Shown in pieces: positions 1 through 5,163 of a stretch of DNA of 6,920 nt. Origin of the DNA: Paracoccaceae bacterium (GTDB taxonomy: Bacteria; Pseudomonadota; Alphaproteobacteria; Rhodobacterales; Rhodobacteraceae); NCBI GenBank assembly GCA_007129775.1, contig SKUV01000333.1, forward strand, positions 1 to 6,920, written 5' to 3'. Position 1 is the first letter of the stretch. The number at the start of each line of letters is the position of its first letter. The notes below the pieces were generated by a model. That model was given only the letters and a program-made list of their open reading frames with translations, searched no databases and had not been told where the DNA came from. A program made the translations under genes and the position numbers.

Positions 1-783
1 CGTTTCCTCGTGAAAAAGCCTCACCAGCAGGTCGGTGGGCTGGACGGTGGGGCCGACCAGTTCAAACGCCTCCACCGTGTCGAGCAGAAGATTCGCGCGG
101 CTCCAGTTCTCGCCCTCCTCGCCGCGCAGGATGTCTCCGGCTTCGAGAAGCCCGCCCGCGCCCGATCCGCCCCCGCCACCGGCGAGGGGCGAGGCCTTGG
201 GCATGTGTTGCAGCATCACCCCGCCGGCGCGCCAGCCCTCGGCCTCGCCCGGTGTGCGGCTTCGTCCGAAAGACAATTCGAAACGTGTGGGCAATTGCTC
301 GGACTGGGCGAAATAGGTCTGCGCGCAGGCGGCAAGGCTCCCGCCGGCGATGGGCGTGATGCCCTGATAAGGCGTGGTGCCGGGGCCCTGATCGATCAGC
401 ATGGCGAAATAGCCCTGTCCGATCTGGCCGAAAGGGGCGGCACCGGGGTCGAGGCGCTCGCGGTCGAAACTGGCATAGGCGCGCAGGCGAGCGGGCGCGC
501 CGTCCTCGCCCGGGGCGAAATAGTCGGTCGCGATCAGCCGCGCCGGCCCGCTGCCCCGGATCTGGAGCGACAGCCGCCAGCGCAGCTTGATCGTCTGGCC
601 GATCAGCGCGGTCAGAAGCGTCGCCTCGGCCACCAGCGCCTCGATCGGTGCGGGATAGGCATGCTGCGCCAGCACCCGGTCCAGCGTGCCGTCGAGCCGG
701 GCGACCCGGCCGCGGATATCGCTCCGGTCAAGCTGAAAGGGCAGGACGGTATCGTCCCACGCAATGCGGGAGCCGAGGGTCAT
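1..783 (-). CDS. hslO: Hsp33 redox-regulated chaperone, partial (C-terminus off the left edge)
   Basis: Hsp33 is a cytoplasmic holdase chaperone that is switched on by oxidation and unfolding and keeps damaged proteins from aggregating. The 261 visible codons begin with MTLGSRIAWDDTVLPFQLD and carry the family's N-terminal substrate-binding fold. Recognisable blocks are IGQTIKLRW (61-69), DQGPGTTPYQGI (131-142), YFAQSEQLPTRF (157-168), GGVMLQHMP (188-196) and LLVRLFHEE (252-260). The last block normally leads straight into the zinc-binding redox domain with four cysteines, which lies outside the window, so redox competence cannot be judged. A glycine-rich loop (about 202-211) sits inside the conserved core and resembles a variable linker in relatives. 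The ATG at 783 has an AAGGA ribosome site ten bases upstream. The gene is divergent from a Nudix hydrolase. The family call is firm; only the 3' end is unseen. Confidence 0.95.
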   Translation of the reverse strand, partial: MTLGSRIAWDDTVLPFQLDRSDIRGRVARLDGTLDRVLAQHAYPAPIEALVAEATLLTALIGQTIKLRWRLSLQIRGSGPARLIATDYFAPGEDGAPARLRAYASFDRERLDPGAAPFGQIGQGYFAMLIDQGPGTTPYQGITPIAGGSLAACAQTYFAQSEQLPTRFELSFGRSRTPGEAEGWRAGGVMLQHMPKASPLAGGGGGSGAGGLLEAGDILRGEEGENWSRANLLLDTVEAFELVGPTVQPTDLLVRLFHEET

Positions 784-825
784 GGCGGGAGGTTCCTTGT
801 GGGTCGGTGCTTGCCTGAGCCCCTG

Positions 826-854
826 CATATATGTTTTTCGGGTGCAGAACCAAG
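826..854 (-). promoter_or_regulatory. Candidate hslO promoter, RpoH-like or sigma-70-like
   Basis: Reading toward hslO, a CTTG (854-851) is followed after exactly 17 bases by CATATATG (833-826). CTTG with a CYTAT- or CATAT-like -10 is the general form of alphaproteobacterial heat-shock (RpoH) promoters. The same bases can also be read as TTGGTT, 16 bases, TATATG for the housekeeping sigma factor. The site is about 45 bases before the start codon. Hsp33 is a heat-shock protein in E. coli, which makes the RpoH reading reasonable, but the assignment is inference. Confidence 0.4.
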
Positions 855-911
855 GGTCGCTGCCCGGCCGTTGTCTGGCGGTCTGCATCGGCCCGGTACT
901 GCGGCGGCAAC

Positions 912-917
912 GGAGGG
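912..917 (+). promoter_or_regulatory. Ribosome binding site deciding the Nudix start
   Basis: GGAGGG lies nine bases before the ATG at 927. The reading frame stays open upstream to an ATG at 831, but that ATG lacks a Shine-Dalgarno sequence and overlaps the hslO promoter candidate, so 927 is preferred. Confidence 0.75.
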
Positions 918-926
918 AAAGCGGCC

Positions 927-1409
927 ATGAACCCCCGCTATGGCGAAACCCGCGCCCCGGGGCGGCGGTATCGGCGGCGCCCCGGCGTCTATGCGGTTCT
1001 GGTGCAGGGCGATTCGGTGCTGCTGACCCATCAGGCCGAACCGGTGCCGGAATACCAGTTGCCCGGTGGCGGGATCGATCCGGGGGAATCGGTGCTGCGT
1101 GCGCTCCATCGTGAGGTTTTCGAAGAGACCGGCTGGCGCATCGCCCATGTCCGCAGGCTCGGGGTCTACCGCCGATTTGCCTACATGCCGGAATACGACC
1201 TGTGGGCGGAAAAGATCTGTCATATCTATCTGGCGCGGCCGCTGCGGCCGCTCGGGCCGCCGGTCGAACCCGGCCACAGCGCGATCTGGACGCCGATCGC
1301 GCGAGCGGCGGCGATGGTCGGCAGCCCGGGCGACGCGGCCTTTCTGGACGCGATACAGGCGGGGCAACGGCGCGCCCCGGTGCCTGCGGGGGTTCACAGG
1401 CGTCCGTAA
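927..1409 (+). CDS. Nudix hydrolase
   Basis: This is a 160-residue protein of the Nudix superfamily, which hydrolyses nucleoside diphosphates linked to another group, using divalent metal. A complete Nudix box runs from G48 to W70: G48, five residues, E54, seven residues, then REVFEETGW (62-70) with the metal-binding glutamates E63, E66 and E67. The preceding strand YQLPGGG (43-49) is typical. The N-terminus is basic (YRRRPGVYAV). The substrate cannot be read from sequence. A house-cleaning role on oxidised or non-canonical nucleotides, ADP-ribose or RNA 5' ends are all possible, and I do not assign mutT. In recalled Rhodobacteraceae genomes a Nudix gene often sits beside hslO, so the location fits. 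The last 16 bases overlap the 3' end of the opposite-strand receiver-phosphatase gene. The C-terminal tail (about 145-160) is rich in Arg, Pro and Ala and looks unstructured. Confidence 0.9.
   Translation: MNPRYGETRAPGRRYRRRPGVYAVLVQGDSVLLTHQAEPVPEYQLPGGGIDPGESVLRALHREVFEETGWRIAHVRRLGVYRRFAYMPEYDLWAEKICHIYLARPLRPLGPPVEPGHSAIWTPIARAAAMVGSPGDAAFLDAIQAGQRRAPVPAGVHRRP
1235..1252 (+). repeat. Tandem 9-bp duplication inside the Nudix gene
   Basis: GCGGCCGCT occurs twice in a row, in frame, giving the residues RPLRPL in the Nudix protein. Each unit contains the palindrome GCGGCCGC. It looks like a small slippage duplication in GC-rich coding DNA and adds only three residues between two conserved strands. 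Confidence 0.7.
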
Positions 1410-2674
1410 TCCTCCAGCGTGAAGACGAGGCAGGACACGTCATCGGGAAAATCAAACGTGCCGGCATGGCGCGCGAGGCCCGCGATCACCGCGTCCTCGA
1501 AGGCAGCGTCATGGAGATGCTGGAGCGGGCGCAGCAGATCCGCGGCGCCGTCCTCGCCCAGTTCCGTGCCGTCCGGCGCGGGGCATTCGGTGATCCCGTC
1601 CGACACCAGAAGCAGCCGGTCGCCGGGGAAAAGCCGGGTGTTGAACCCGGCGAAACGCGCATCCTCCAGCAGACCCACCGGCAGGCCGCCATTGCCCAGT
1701 GTCTCGACCCGGCCGTTGGCACGCTGGATGAACGGGTGCGGATGCCCGGCCTGCACCAGTCGTGTGGCGCCTGTTGCCAGATCGACCTCGGCATAGGCGA
1801 GCGTGCAGTAATGATCCGTCGCGATCTCGCGCAGCAGGATGTCGTTCATCTGTGCGGCAACCTCGTGTGGCGGGCGGGCGGCGAGGCTGCCGTCGGCCCG
1901 TGTCACGAGAGCGATATTCTGCCCCGGCGTGCTGCCCGAGAAAAGCCCCGCCAACCGTGCCGTCAACAGCGCCGAGGTGACGCCGTGGCCGGAGACATCC
2001 AGCCCGAACAGCCCGATGCGCCGGTCGTCGATGGGAAAGGAGCCGACCAGATCGCCGCCCACATGGCCGCTGGGGCGCAGCAGCAGCCCCACCCGGGCCG
2101 TGGGTAGCCGGCGGTGCGGATCACGCAGCAGCGAGCGTTGCAGCAGGCGGGCCTGTTCGAGATCGCGATCGAGCCCGGCATAGACCCGTTTGAGCCGCGC
2201 CAGCGTCTCCACCACGAGGCGGTTCTTTTCGGTCAGTTCGCGCTGCATGGCGAGGATACGCTCGCCGGCGCGGATGCGCGCGCGCAGTTCCGCGGCCTCC
2301 ACCGGTTTGGCCAGAAAGTCGTCGGCTCCGGCGTCCAGACCCTCGGCCACCGCCTCCTTGTCGGAGCGCGAGGTCAGCAGGATGAAATAGCTGTAGCTGT
2401 CCCGCTGCAATGCCCGGAAGGCCCGGCAGAATTCCACCCCCGAAAGCCCCGGCATCATCCAGTCGGACAGGATCAGATCGACGGCGTGGTGCGCGCAGTG
2501 ATCGAGTGCCTCCTGACCGGAGCCCGCCTGCGCCACGCGATAGCCCATCCGGCCGAGCGCAGCGGCGAGAAGCGTTCGCTGTGCCGGGCTGTCATCCACC
2601 ACCAGCGCGGCAAGGTCTGGCAGCGCCGCCGGCTCCACCTCCGCGGCATCTAATCTGCGTGTTGCAACACTCAA
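1394..2674 (-). CDS. Response regulator fused to a SpoIIE/PP2C-type phosphatase
   Basis: This 426-residue cytoplasmic protein has three parts. Residues about 21-135 form a receiver domain with acidic pocket D27 and D28, phospho-acceptor D71 (in LILSDWMMPG), T101 and K123 (in FLAKP). Residues about 136-182 are a charged helix likely to form a coiled-coil linker. Residues about 190-423 form a RsbU/SpoIIE-like PP2M phosphatase with GGD (206-208), DVSGHG (226-231), GHPHPF (310-315), SDGITE (358-363) and DDVS (411-414), which give the metal-binding aspartates. The usual GGDxxD is GGDLVG here, so the second Asp is Gly211. Such proteins dephosphorylate STAS-domain anti-sigma antagonists in partner-switching systems. 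The architecture matches what I recall of RbaY of Rhodobacter capsulatus, but no STAS or anti-sigma gene is visible, so I give no symbol. The start is TTG with GAGGGG seven bases upstream. A divergent Hpt gene lies upstream. Confidence 0.92.
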   Translation of the reverse strand: MSVATRRLDAAEVEPAALPDLAALVVDDSPAQRTLLAAALGRMGYRVAQAGSGQEALDHCAHHAVDLILSDWMMPGLSGVEFCRAFRALQRDSYSYFILLTSRSDKEAVAEGLDAGADDFLAKPVEAAELRARIRAGERILAMQRELTEKNRLVVETLARLKRVYAGLDRDLEQARLLQRSLLRDPHRRLPTARVGLLLRPSGHVGGDLVGSFPIDDRRIGLFGLDVSGHGVTSALLTARLAGLFSGSTPGQNIALVTRADGSLAARPPHEVAAQMNDILLREIATDHYCTLAYAEVDLATGATRLVQAGHPHPFIQRANGRVETLGNGGLPVGLLEDARFAGFNTRLFPGDRLLLVSDGITECPAPDGTELGEDGAADLLRPLQHLHDAAFEDAVIAGLARHAGTFDFPDDVSCLVFTLEDYGRL

Positions 2675-2687
2675 ACTGAATCCCCTC
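2672..2687 (-). promoter_or_regulatory. Strong ribosome site before a TTG start (receiver-phosphatase)
   Basis: GAGGGG (2687-2682) is followed by seven bases and then TTG at 2674. No ATG or GTG is available in frame before the receiver domain begins, and the next Met is inside the receiver. TTG is therefore the likely start. The rare codon may limit expression. Confidence 0.7.
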
Positions 2688-2721
2688 GTCTCGGACCGGC
2701 GTCCAGCCTAGGCCGGAGCAC

Positions 2722-2736
2722 TTAAGCCGGGGTAAA
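2722..2736 (-). promoter_or_regulatory. CtrA-like box upstream of the receiver-phosphatase gene
   Basis: On the minus strand the site reads TTTACC, five bases, TTAA. This matches the CtrA core TTAA-N7-TTAA at seven of eight positions, including the CC that often follows the first half-site. It ends 48 bases before the TTG start, a distance typical of a box over or near the -35 region. A clear -10 is not visible; CTAGGCT about 11 bases downstream is a weak candidate. Because the gap is shared, the box could also act on the Hpt gene. The spacer is GC-rich, unlike the best Caulobacter sites. Confidence 0.4.
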
Positions 2737-2755
2737 TTCCGCTGGCCATGCCGGC

Positions 2756-2778
2756 CGGTTCCGAGGACAATCGGTTCC
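2756..2778. repeat. 7-bp direct repeat CGGTTCC with a 16-bp period
   Basis: CGGTTCC occurs at 2756-2762 and again at 2772-2778, between the CtrA-like box and the Hpt ribosome site. A period of 16 bases is about one and a half helical turns. It may be a regulator site in the divergent promoter region, or chance in GC-rich DNA. Confidence 0.3.
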
Positions 2779-2819
2779 CGGGTGAGGGCGACAGCCATGC
2801 CGGAACGGCAGGAGGACAG

Positions 2820-3149
2820 ATGGTCATCGACTGGACCAGGGTTGAGCAGTTGCGCGAAGAGGTCGGGGCGGAGGCATTCGCCGAGATCGCGGTGATGTTT
2901 CTGGCCGAGGCCGAAGCCGCCGTTGGTGCGCTCGACCCCGGCGCCGAGGCCGCGCGCATGGCGGCGGATCTGCACGCGATCAAGGGCAGTGCGCTCAACC
3001 TCGGCTTCGCCGATCTTGCCGAGCTTTGCGCGCAGGGTGAGGCCGCGGCCCGCGACGGTCAGCCGCAGAAGGCCGACATTGCCGCAATCCGTGCCGCCTT
3101 TGCTGCCGCGCACAGCCAGTTCGTGGCGCGCTTTCCGGCAGCTGAGTAA
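2820..3149 (+). CDS. Single-domain histidine phosphotransfer (Hpt) protein
   Basis: This 109-residue helical protein carries the Hpt signature HAIKGSALNLG, with the phospho-accepting histidine at H52 followed by K55, G56 and S57. Helix A (about 5-15) starts with DWTRVEQLREEVG, and the helix ending in MFLAEAEAAV (26-35) is typical of the family. There is no kinase, receiver or membrane segment, so it should act as a soluble phosphate shuttle between a hybrid histidine kinase elsewhere and a receiver. The divergent neighbour has exactly such a receiver, which makes it the best guess for a partner. It is not clearly ChpT, which is a longer dimeric protein with a pseudo-kinase fold. The ATG at 2820 has GGAGG four bases upstream, rather close. 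An in-frame ATG at 2748 would add 24 residues without Hpt character. A GC-rich dyad directly follows the stop. Confidence 0.88.
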   Translation: MVIDWTRVEQLREEVGAEAFAEIAVMFLAEAEAAVGALDPGAEAARMAADLHAIKGSALNLGFADLAELCAQGEAAARDGQPQKADIAAIRAAFAAAHSQFVARFPAAE

Positions 3150-3203
3150 GGCGCAGGCGCCGCGCGACCGGATTGCGCCCTGGATGCGCGGCGGCTCTGC
3201 GCC
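3150..3203 (+). terminator. Imperfect GC-rich hairpin after the Hpt stop codon
   Basis: GGCGCAG at 3150-3156 pairs perfectly with CTGCGCC at 3197-3203. Further interrupted pairing of CG-rich bases continues inward to about 3166 and 3187. There is no run of T after it, so it is at most a weak or non-canonical terminator. Confidence 0.3.
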
Positions 3204-3528
3204 TTGCGGCATGCGGAAGGGCGCTACCGTCGTGCTTTGCGACCCGGGCGCGGCCCGGCTCTGTCTTGCGTAGGTCAAACGTCCCGCAGGCCACCAGAGC
3301 CGTTGGCCTCGGCCGACACCAACCCGGCATGTTGCCCGCTGCGCGACGGGGTCTGGCACTGGCCCGGAACCGCCCCCAACACAGGGCCCGAAAGTCGGGG
3401 CGCAATCCGGCAGCCCGGGCCACAGCGGCTTGCGGGCGCATGGCGAATGCCGCGCTGGTGCGGCTCGCTGGTGCACGCCGAAGGCACGTGCTGATCGCGC
3501 TGGTCCGGCGTCGCGCCCGCGCGCCGCG
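3150..3528. other. 379-bp stretch with no convincing gene between convergent genes
   Basis: Both flanking genes end here (the Hpt gene from the left, fliP from the right). The open frames that cross it have Arg/Pro/Ala-rich, low-complexity translations without domains or good ribosome sites. No tRNA arms and no clean intrinsic terminator for fliP are visible. Several CCCGGGC palindromes occur (around 3243 and 3414). It could hold 3' untranslated ends, a small RNA or the remains of a lost gene, but nothing in the sequence decides between these. Confidence 0.55.
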
Positions 3529-4284
3529 TCAGAAATACCCCCGGACGAGCGCTCCGGCGATCCGGGTCCAGCCGTCGGCAACGACGAAGAAGGCGAGCTT
3601 GAAGGGAAGCGACACGATCGCCGGGGGCACCATCATCATCCCCATCGACATCAGCACCGCAGCCACCACCAGATCGATCACCAGAAACGGCAGGAAAATC
3701 AGGAAGCCGATTTCGAAGGCGCGCGTGATCTCGCTGAGCAGGAAGGACGGGATCAGCAGGGACAGCGGCGCCTGACCGTCGAGCACCGGCACCTCGCCCG
3801 GGCGCAGGGCCGCGAGGGCGGCATAGGTGTCGGGGGCGATGCGGGCGGCCATGAACACCCGGAAGGGATCGAGCGTCAGGGCAATCCCCTCCTCGAGCGG
3901 GACGTCGCCCGCGCTTAGGGGCATGATGCCCCCCTCCCAGGCGCTCAGGAACACCGGCTCCATCACGAAATAGGTCAGAAACAGCGCGAGGCTGACGATC
4001 AGCATGTTGGGCGGCGATTGTTGCAGTCCGAGGGCCTGACGCAGGATCGCGAAGACGGTGACGATGAAGGGAAAGCAGGTGATCATCACAGCCAGCCCGG
4101 GCACGAGGCTCAGCAGCGTGATCAGCACCAGCAACTGGATGGAGCGCGCGGCGAGCGTTCCGTCATCGCCCAGATCGATGCTGATCTGCTGCGCCCATGC
4201 AGTGAAGGGGACAAGGAGGGCTAAGGCGAAAACGGCGCAGCAGAGCACCAGGCGGCGCGTTTGCGTGATCGAGCGCCCGTCCAA
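3529..4284 (-). CDS. fliP: Flagellar export-gate protein FliP
   Basis: FliP forms the central pentamer of the flagellar type III export gate together with FliQ and FliR at the inner membrane. The 251-residue protein is of normal family length. It begins with a signal peptide: a basic n-region with R10 R11, a hydrophobic stretch 12-27, and a likely cleavage site after A31 (AWA then QQ). Diagnostic blocks are LRQALGLQQSPPN (81-93), LFLTYFVMEPVF (101-112), SEITRAFEIGFLIFLPFLVI (184-203) and SMGMMMVPP (213-221). Four membrane segments are expected in the mature form. The start is a TTG two bases after the fliN stop. It is favoured because it keeps the arginine pair of the signal peptide, while the internal GTG at codon 13 would remove it. 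It is the last gene of the visible operon. fliQ and fliR do not follow, which agrees with the scattered gate genes I recall from Rhodobacteraceae. Confidence 0.96.
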   Translation of the reverse strand: MDGRSITQTRRLVLCCAVFALALLVPFTAWAQQISIDLGDDGTLAARSIQLLVLITLLSLVPGLAVMITCFPFIVTVFAILRQALGLQQSPPNMLIVSLALFLTYFVMEPVFLSAWEGGIMPLSAGDVPLEEGIALTLDPFRVFMAARIAPDTYAALAALRPGEVPVLDGQAPLSLLIPSFLLSEITRAFEIGFLIFLPFLVIDLVVAAVLMSMGMMMVPPAIVSLPFKLAFFVVADGWTRIAGALVRGYF

Positions 4285-4299
4285 GGTCAGACGCCCCCT
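4282..4299 (-). promoter_or_regulatory. Ribosome site within the end of fliN and TTG start of fliP
   Basis: AGGGGG (4299-4294) lies in the last codons of fliN and is nine bases from the TTG at 4284. The fliN stop TGA is two bases before the TTG. The layout suggests translational coupling, with ribosomes ending on fliN restarting on fliP. Confidence 0.6.
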
Positions 4300-4562
4300 G
4301 ACAGATCGGTCACATCACTCAGTCGCACCGCGAGCATCCCGGCCTGATCGCCGTCAAGCTCTTCCAGATGGCCGCGGGCGATCAGCCGGTCACCGATGTA
4401 AAGCTCCACCGGATCGTCCACCCGGCGGTCGAGGGGCAGCACCGCATCGCGGTCCAGCCGCAGCAGGTCACGTACCAGCGGTCGGGCATGGCCGACCGAG
4501 ACGGTCACCTCGATCGGGATCTGGCTGAAGGGGCGCTGTGCCCCCACGGTCGGGTCATCCAT
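4287..4562 (-). CDS. fliN: Flagellar motor switch protein FliN (short form)
   Basis: FliN lies at the base of the C-ring, where it helps set rotation direction and docks FliH-FliI export complexes. The 91-residue protein is almost entirely one SpoA (surface presentation of antigens) domain from about residue 15. Typical elements are IPIEVTVSVGHARPLVRDLL followed by LDRDAVLPLDRRVDDPVELYI and IARGHL. The long acidic N-terminal extension found in enteric FliN (about 137 residues) is missing; only about 14 residues (MDDPTVGAQRPFSQ) precede the domain. The ATG at 4562 overlaps the end of fliH by eight bases (ATGGATGA), with AGGAG about ten bases upstream inside fliH. The frame stays open upstream within fliH, but that extension is the shadow of fliH coding sequence. 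FliM and FliG are not in the window. Confidence 0.94.
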   Translation of the reverse strand: MDDPTVGAQRPFSQIPIEVTVSVGHARPLVRDLLRLDRDAVLPLDRRVDDPVELYIGDRLIARGHLEELDGDQAGMLAVRLSDVTDLSGGV

Positions 4563-5163
4563 GGCCTTTTTTCTCCTGACTGGGTTCGAAATGGCTTGCG
4601 ACGATGTCCGAGATCGCGCTGGCGACGCCTTCGGTATCGACAAGGACTTCGGTCTCGCCCGCGGCGAGGATCACCGCGCCCGGCGCGAGGCCCTCGGTCT
4701 CGACGGTCTCGAACGGGGGGCAGGTGGCGCCGGCGAGAAACTCCTCCAGCGTCAGGCGGCTGTCGGGGTGGACATGCAGCCGCACCGGTGCATCCAGCCG
4801 CGCCTGGGCAAGCGGCAACAAGGTCTCCAGGACCCGCGGCCCGAGCGTCCGGCGCGCGATCTCGGGCAGGATCAGATCGGTGAGCGCCGCGAACACGGGC
4901 CGGAGCGCGGACAGAAGATGCCCGTGCGCCTCGTGATAGCCGAAGGACATTTCCTGCAGATGACGCAGGACCTCCGCGCGCGCGGTCAGCGCGGAGTCCT
5001 TTTGTGCCGCCTCGCAATCGTCCCAGCCGGCCTTGAAGCCCTGATCGAAACCGGCAAGCCGCGCCTCTTCGATGGCCTCGTCCGAGGCGCCGGAGCCATT
5101 GCCCGGGGCCAGCCATTGCGTGCCCGCCGGCTCGAATGTTTCCGGGACGAAGCGGCGGGCCAT
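4555..5163 (-). CDS. fliH: FliH-like flagellar export ATPase regulator
   Basis: FliH binds and restrains the export ATPase FliI and brings it to the C-ring through FliN. The 202-residue protein has the family layout. A short N-terminus containing W17 is followed by a helix with the FliH-type glycine repeat G38-x3-G42-x3-G46 (in LAGFDQGFKAGW). A long helical region follows (about 50-125), then a C-terminal alpha/beta domain with RLHVHPDSR (about 149-157) and a GAVILAAGETEVLVDTEG strand pair (about 174-191). Overall similarity to enteric FliH is weak, as is usual, and the gene would often be called hypothetical. Its position between fliF and fliN matches flbE/fliH of Caulobacter, although fliG is absent here. 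The ATG at 5163 overlaps the fliF stop by one base (TGATG). A GTG one codon earlier is equally possible, seven bases after AGG. No FliI gene is visible. Confidence 0.82.
   Translation of the reverse strand: MARRFVPETFEPAGTQWLAPGNGSGASDEAIEEARLAGFDQGFKAGWDDCEAAQKDSALTARAEVLRHLQEMSFGYHEAHGHLLSALRPVFAALTDLILPEIARRTLGPRVLETLLPLAQARLDAPVRLHVHPDSRLTLEEFLAGATCPPFETVETEGLAPGAVILAAGETEVLVDTEGVASAISDIVASHFEPSQEKKGHG

Noticed and set aside
831..926. A longer N-terminus for the Nudix protein starting at ATG 831.
   Set aside because: It has no ribosome site and the extension is Cys/Arg/Gly-rich without conservation features, whereas ATG 927 has GGAGGG at good spacing.
10..930. A 306-codon plus-strand frame opposite hslO.
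   Set aside because: The minus strand encodes an unmistakable Hsp33 here, and the plus frame runs through the divergent promoter gap without a ribosome site.
3275..3487. A 70-codon minus-strand frame in the gap between Hpt and fliP.
   Set aside because: The translation shows no domain or conserved pattern, there is no good ribosome site, and similar frames occur by chance in DNA this rich in GC.
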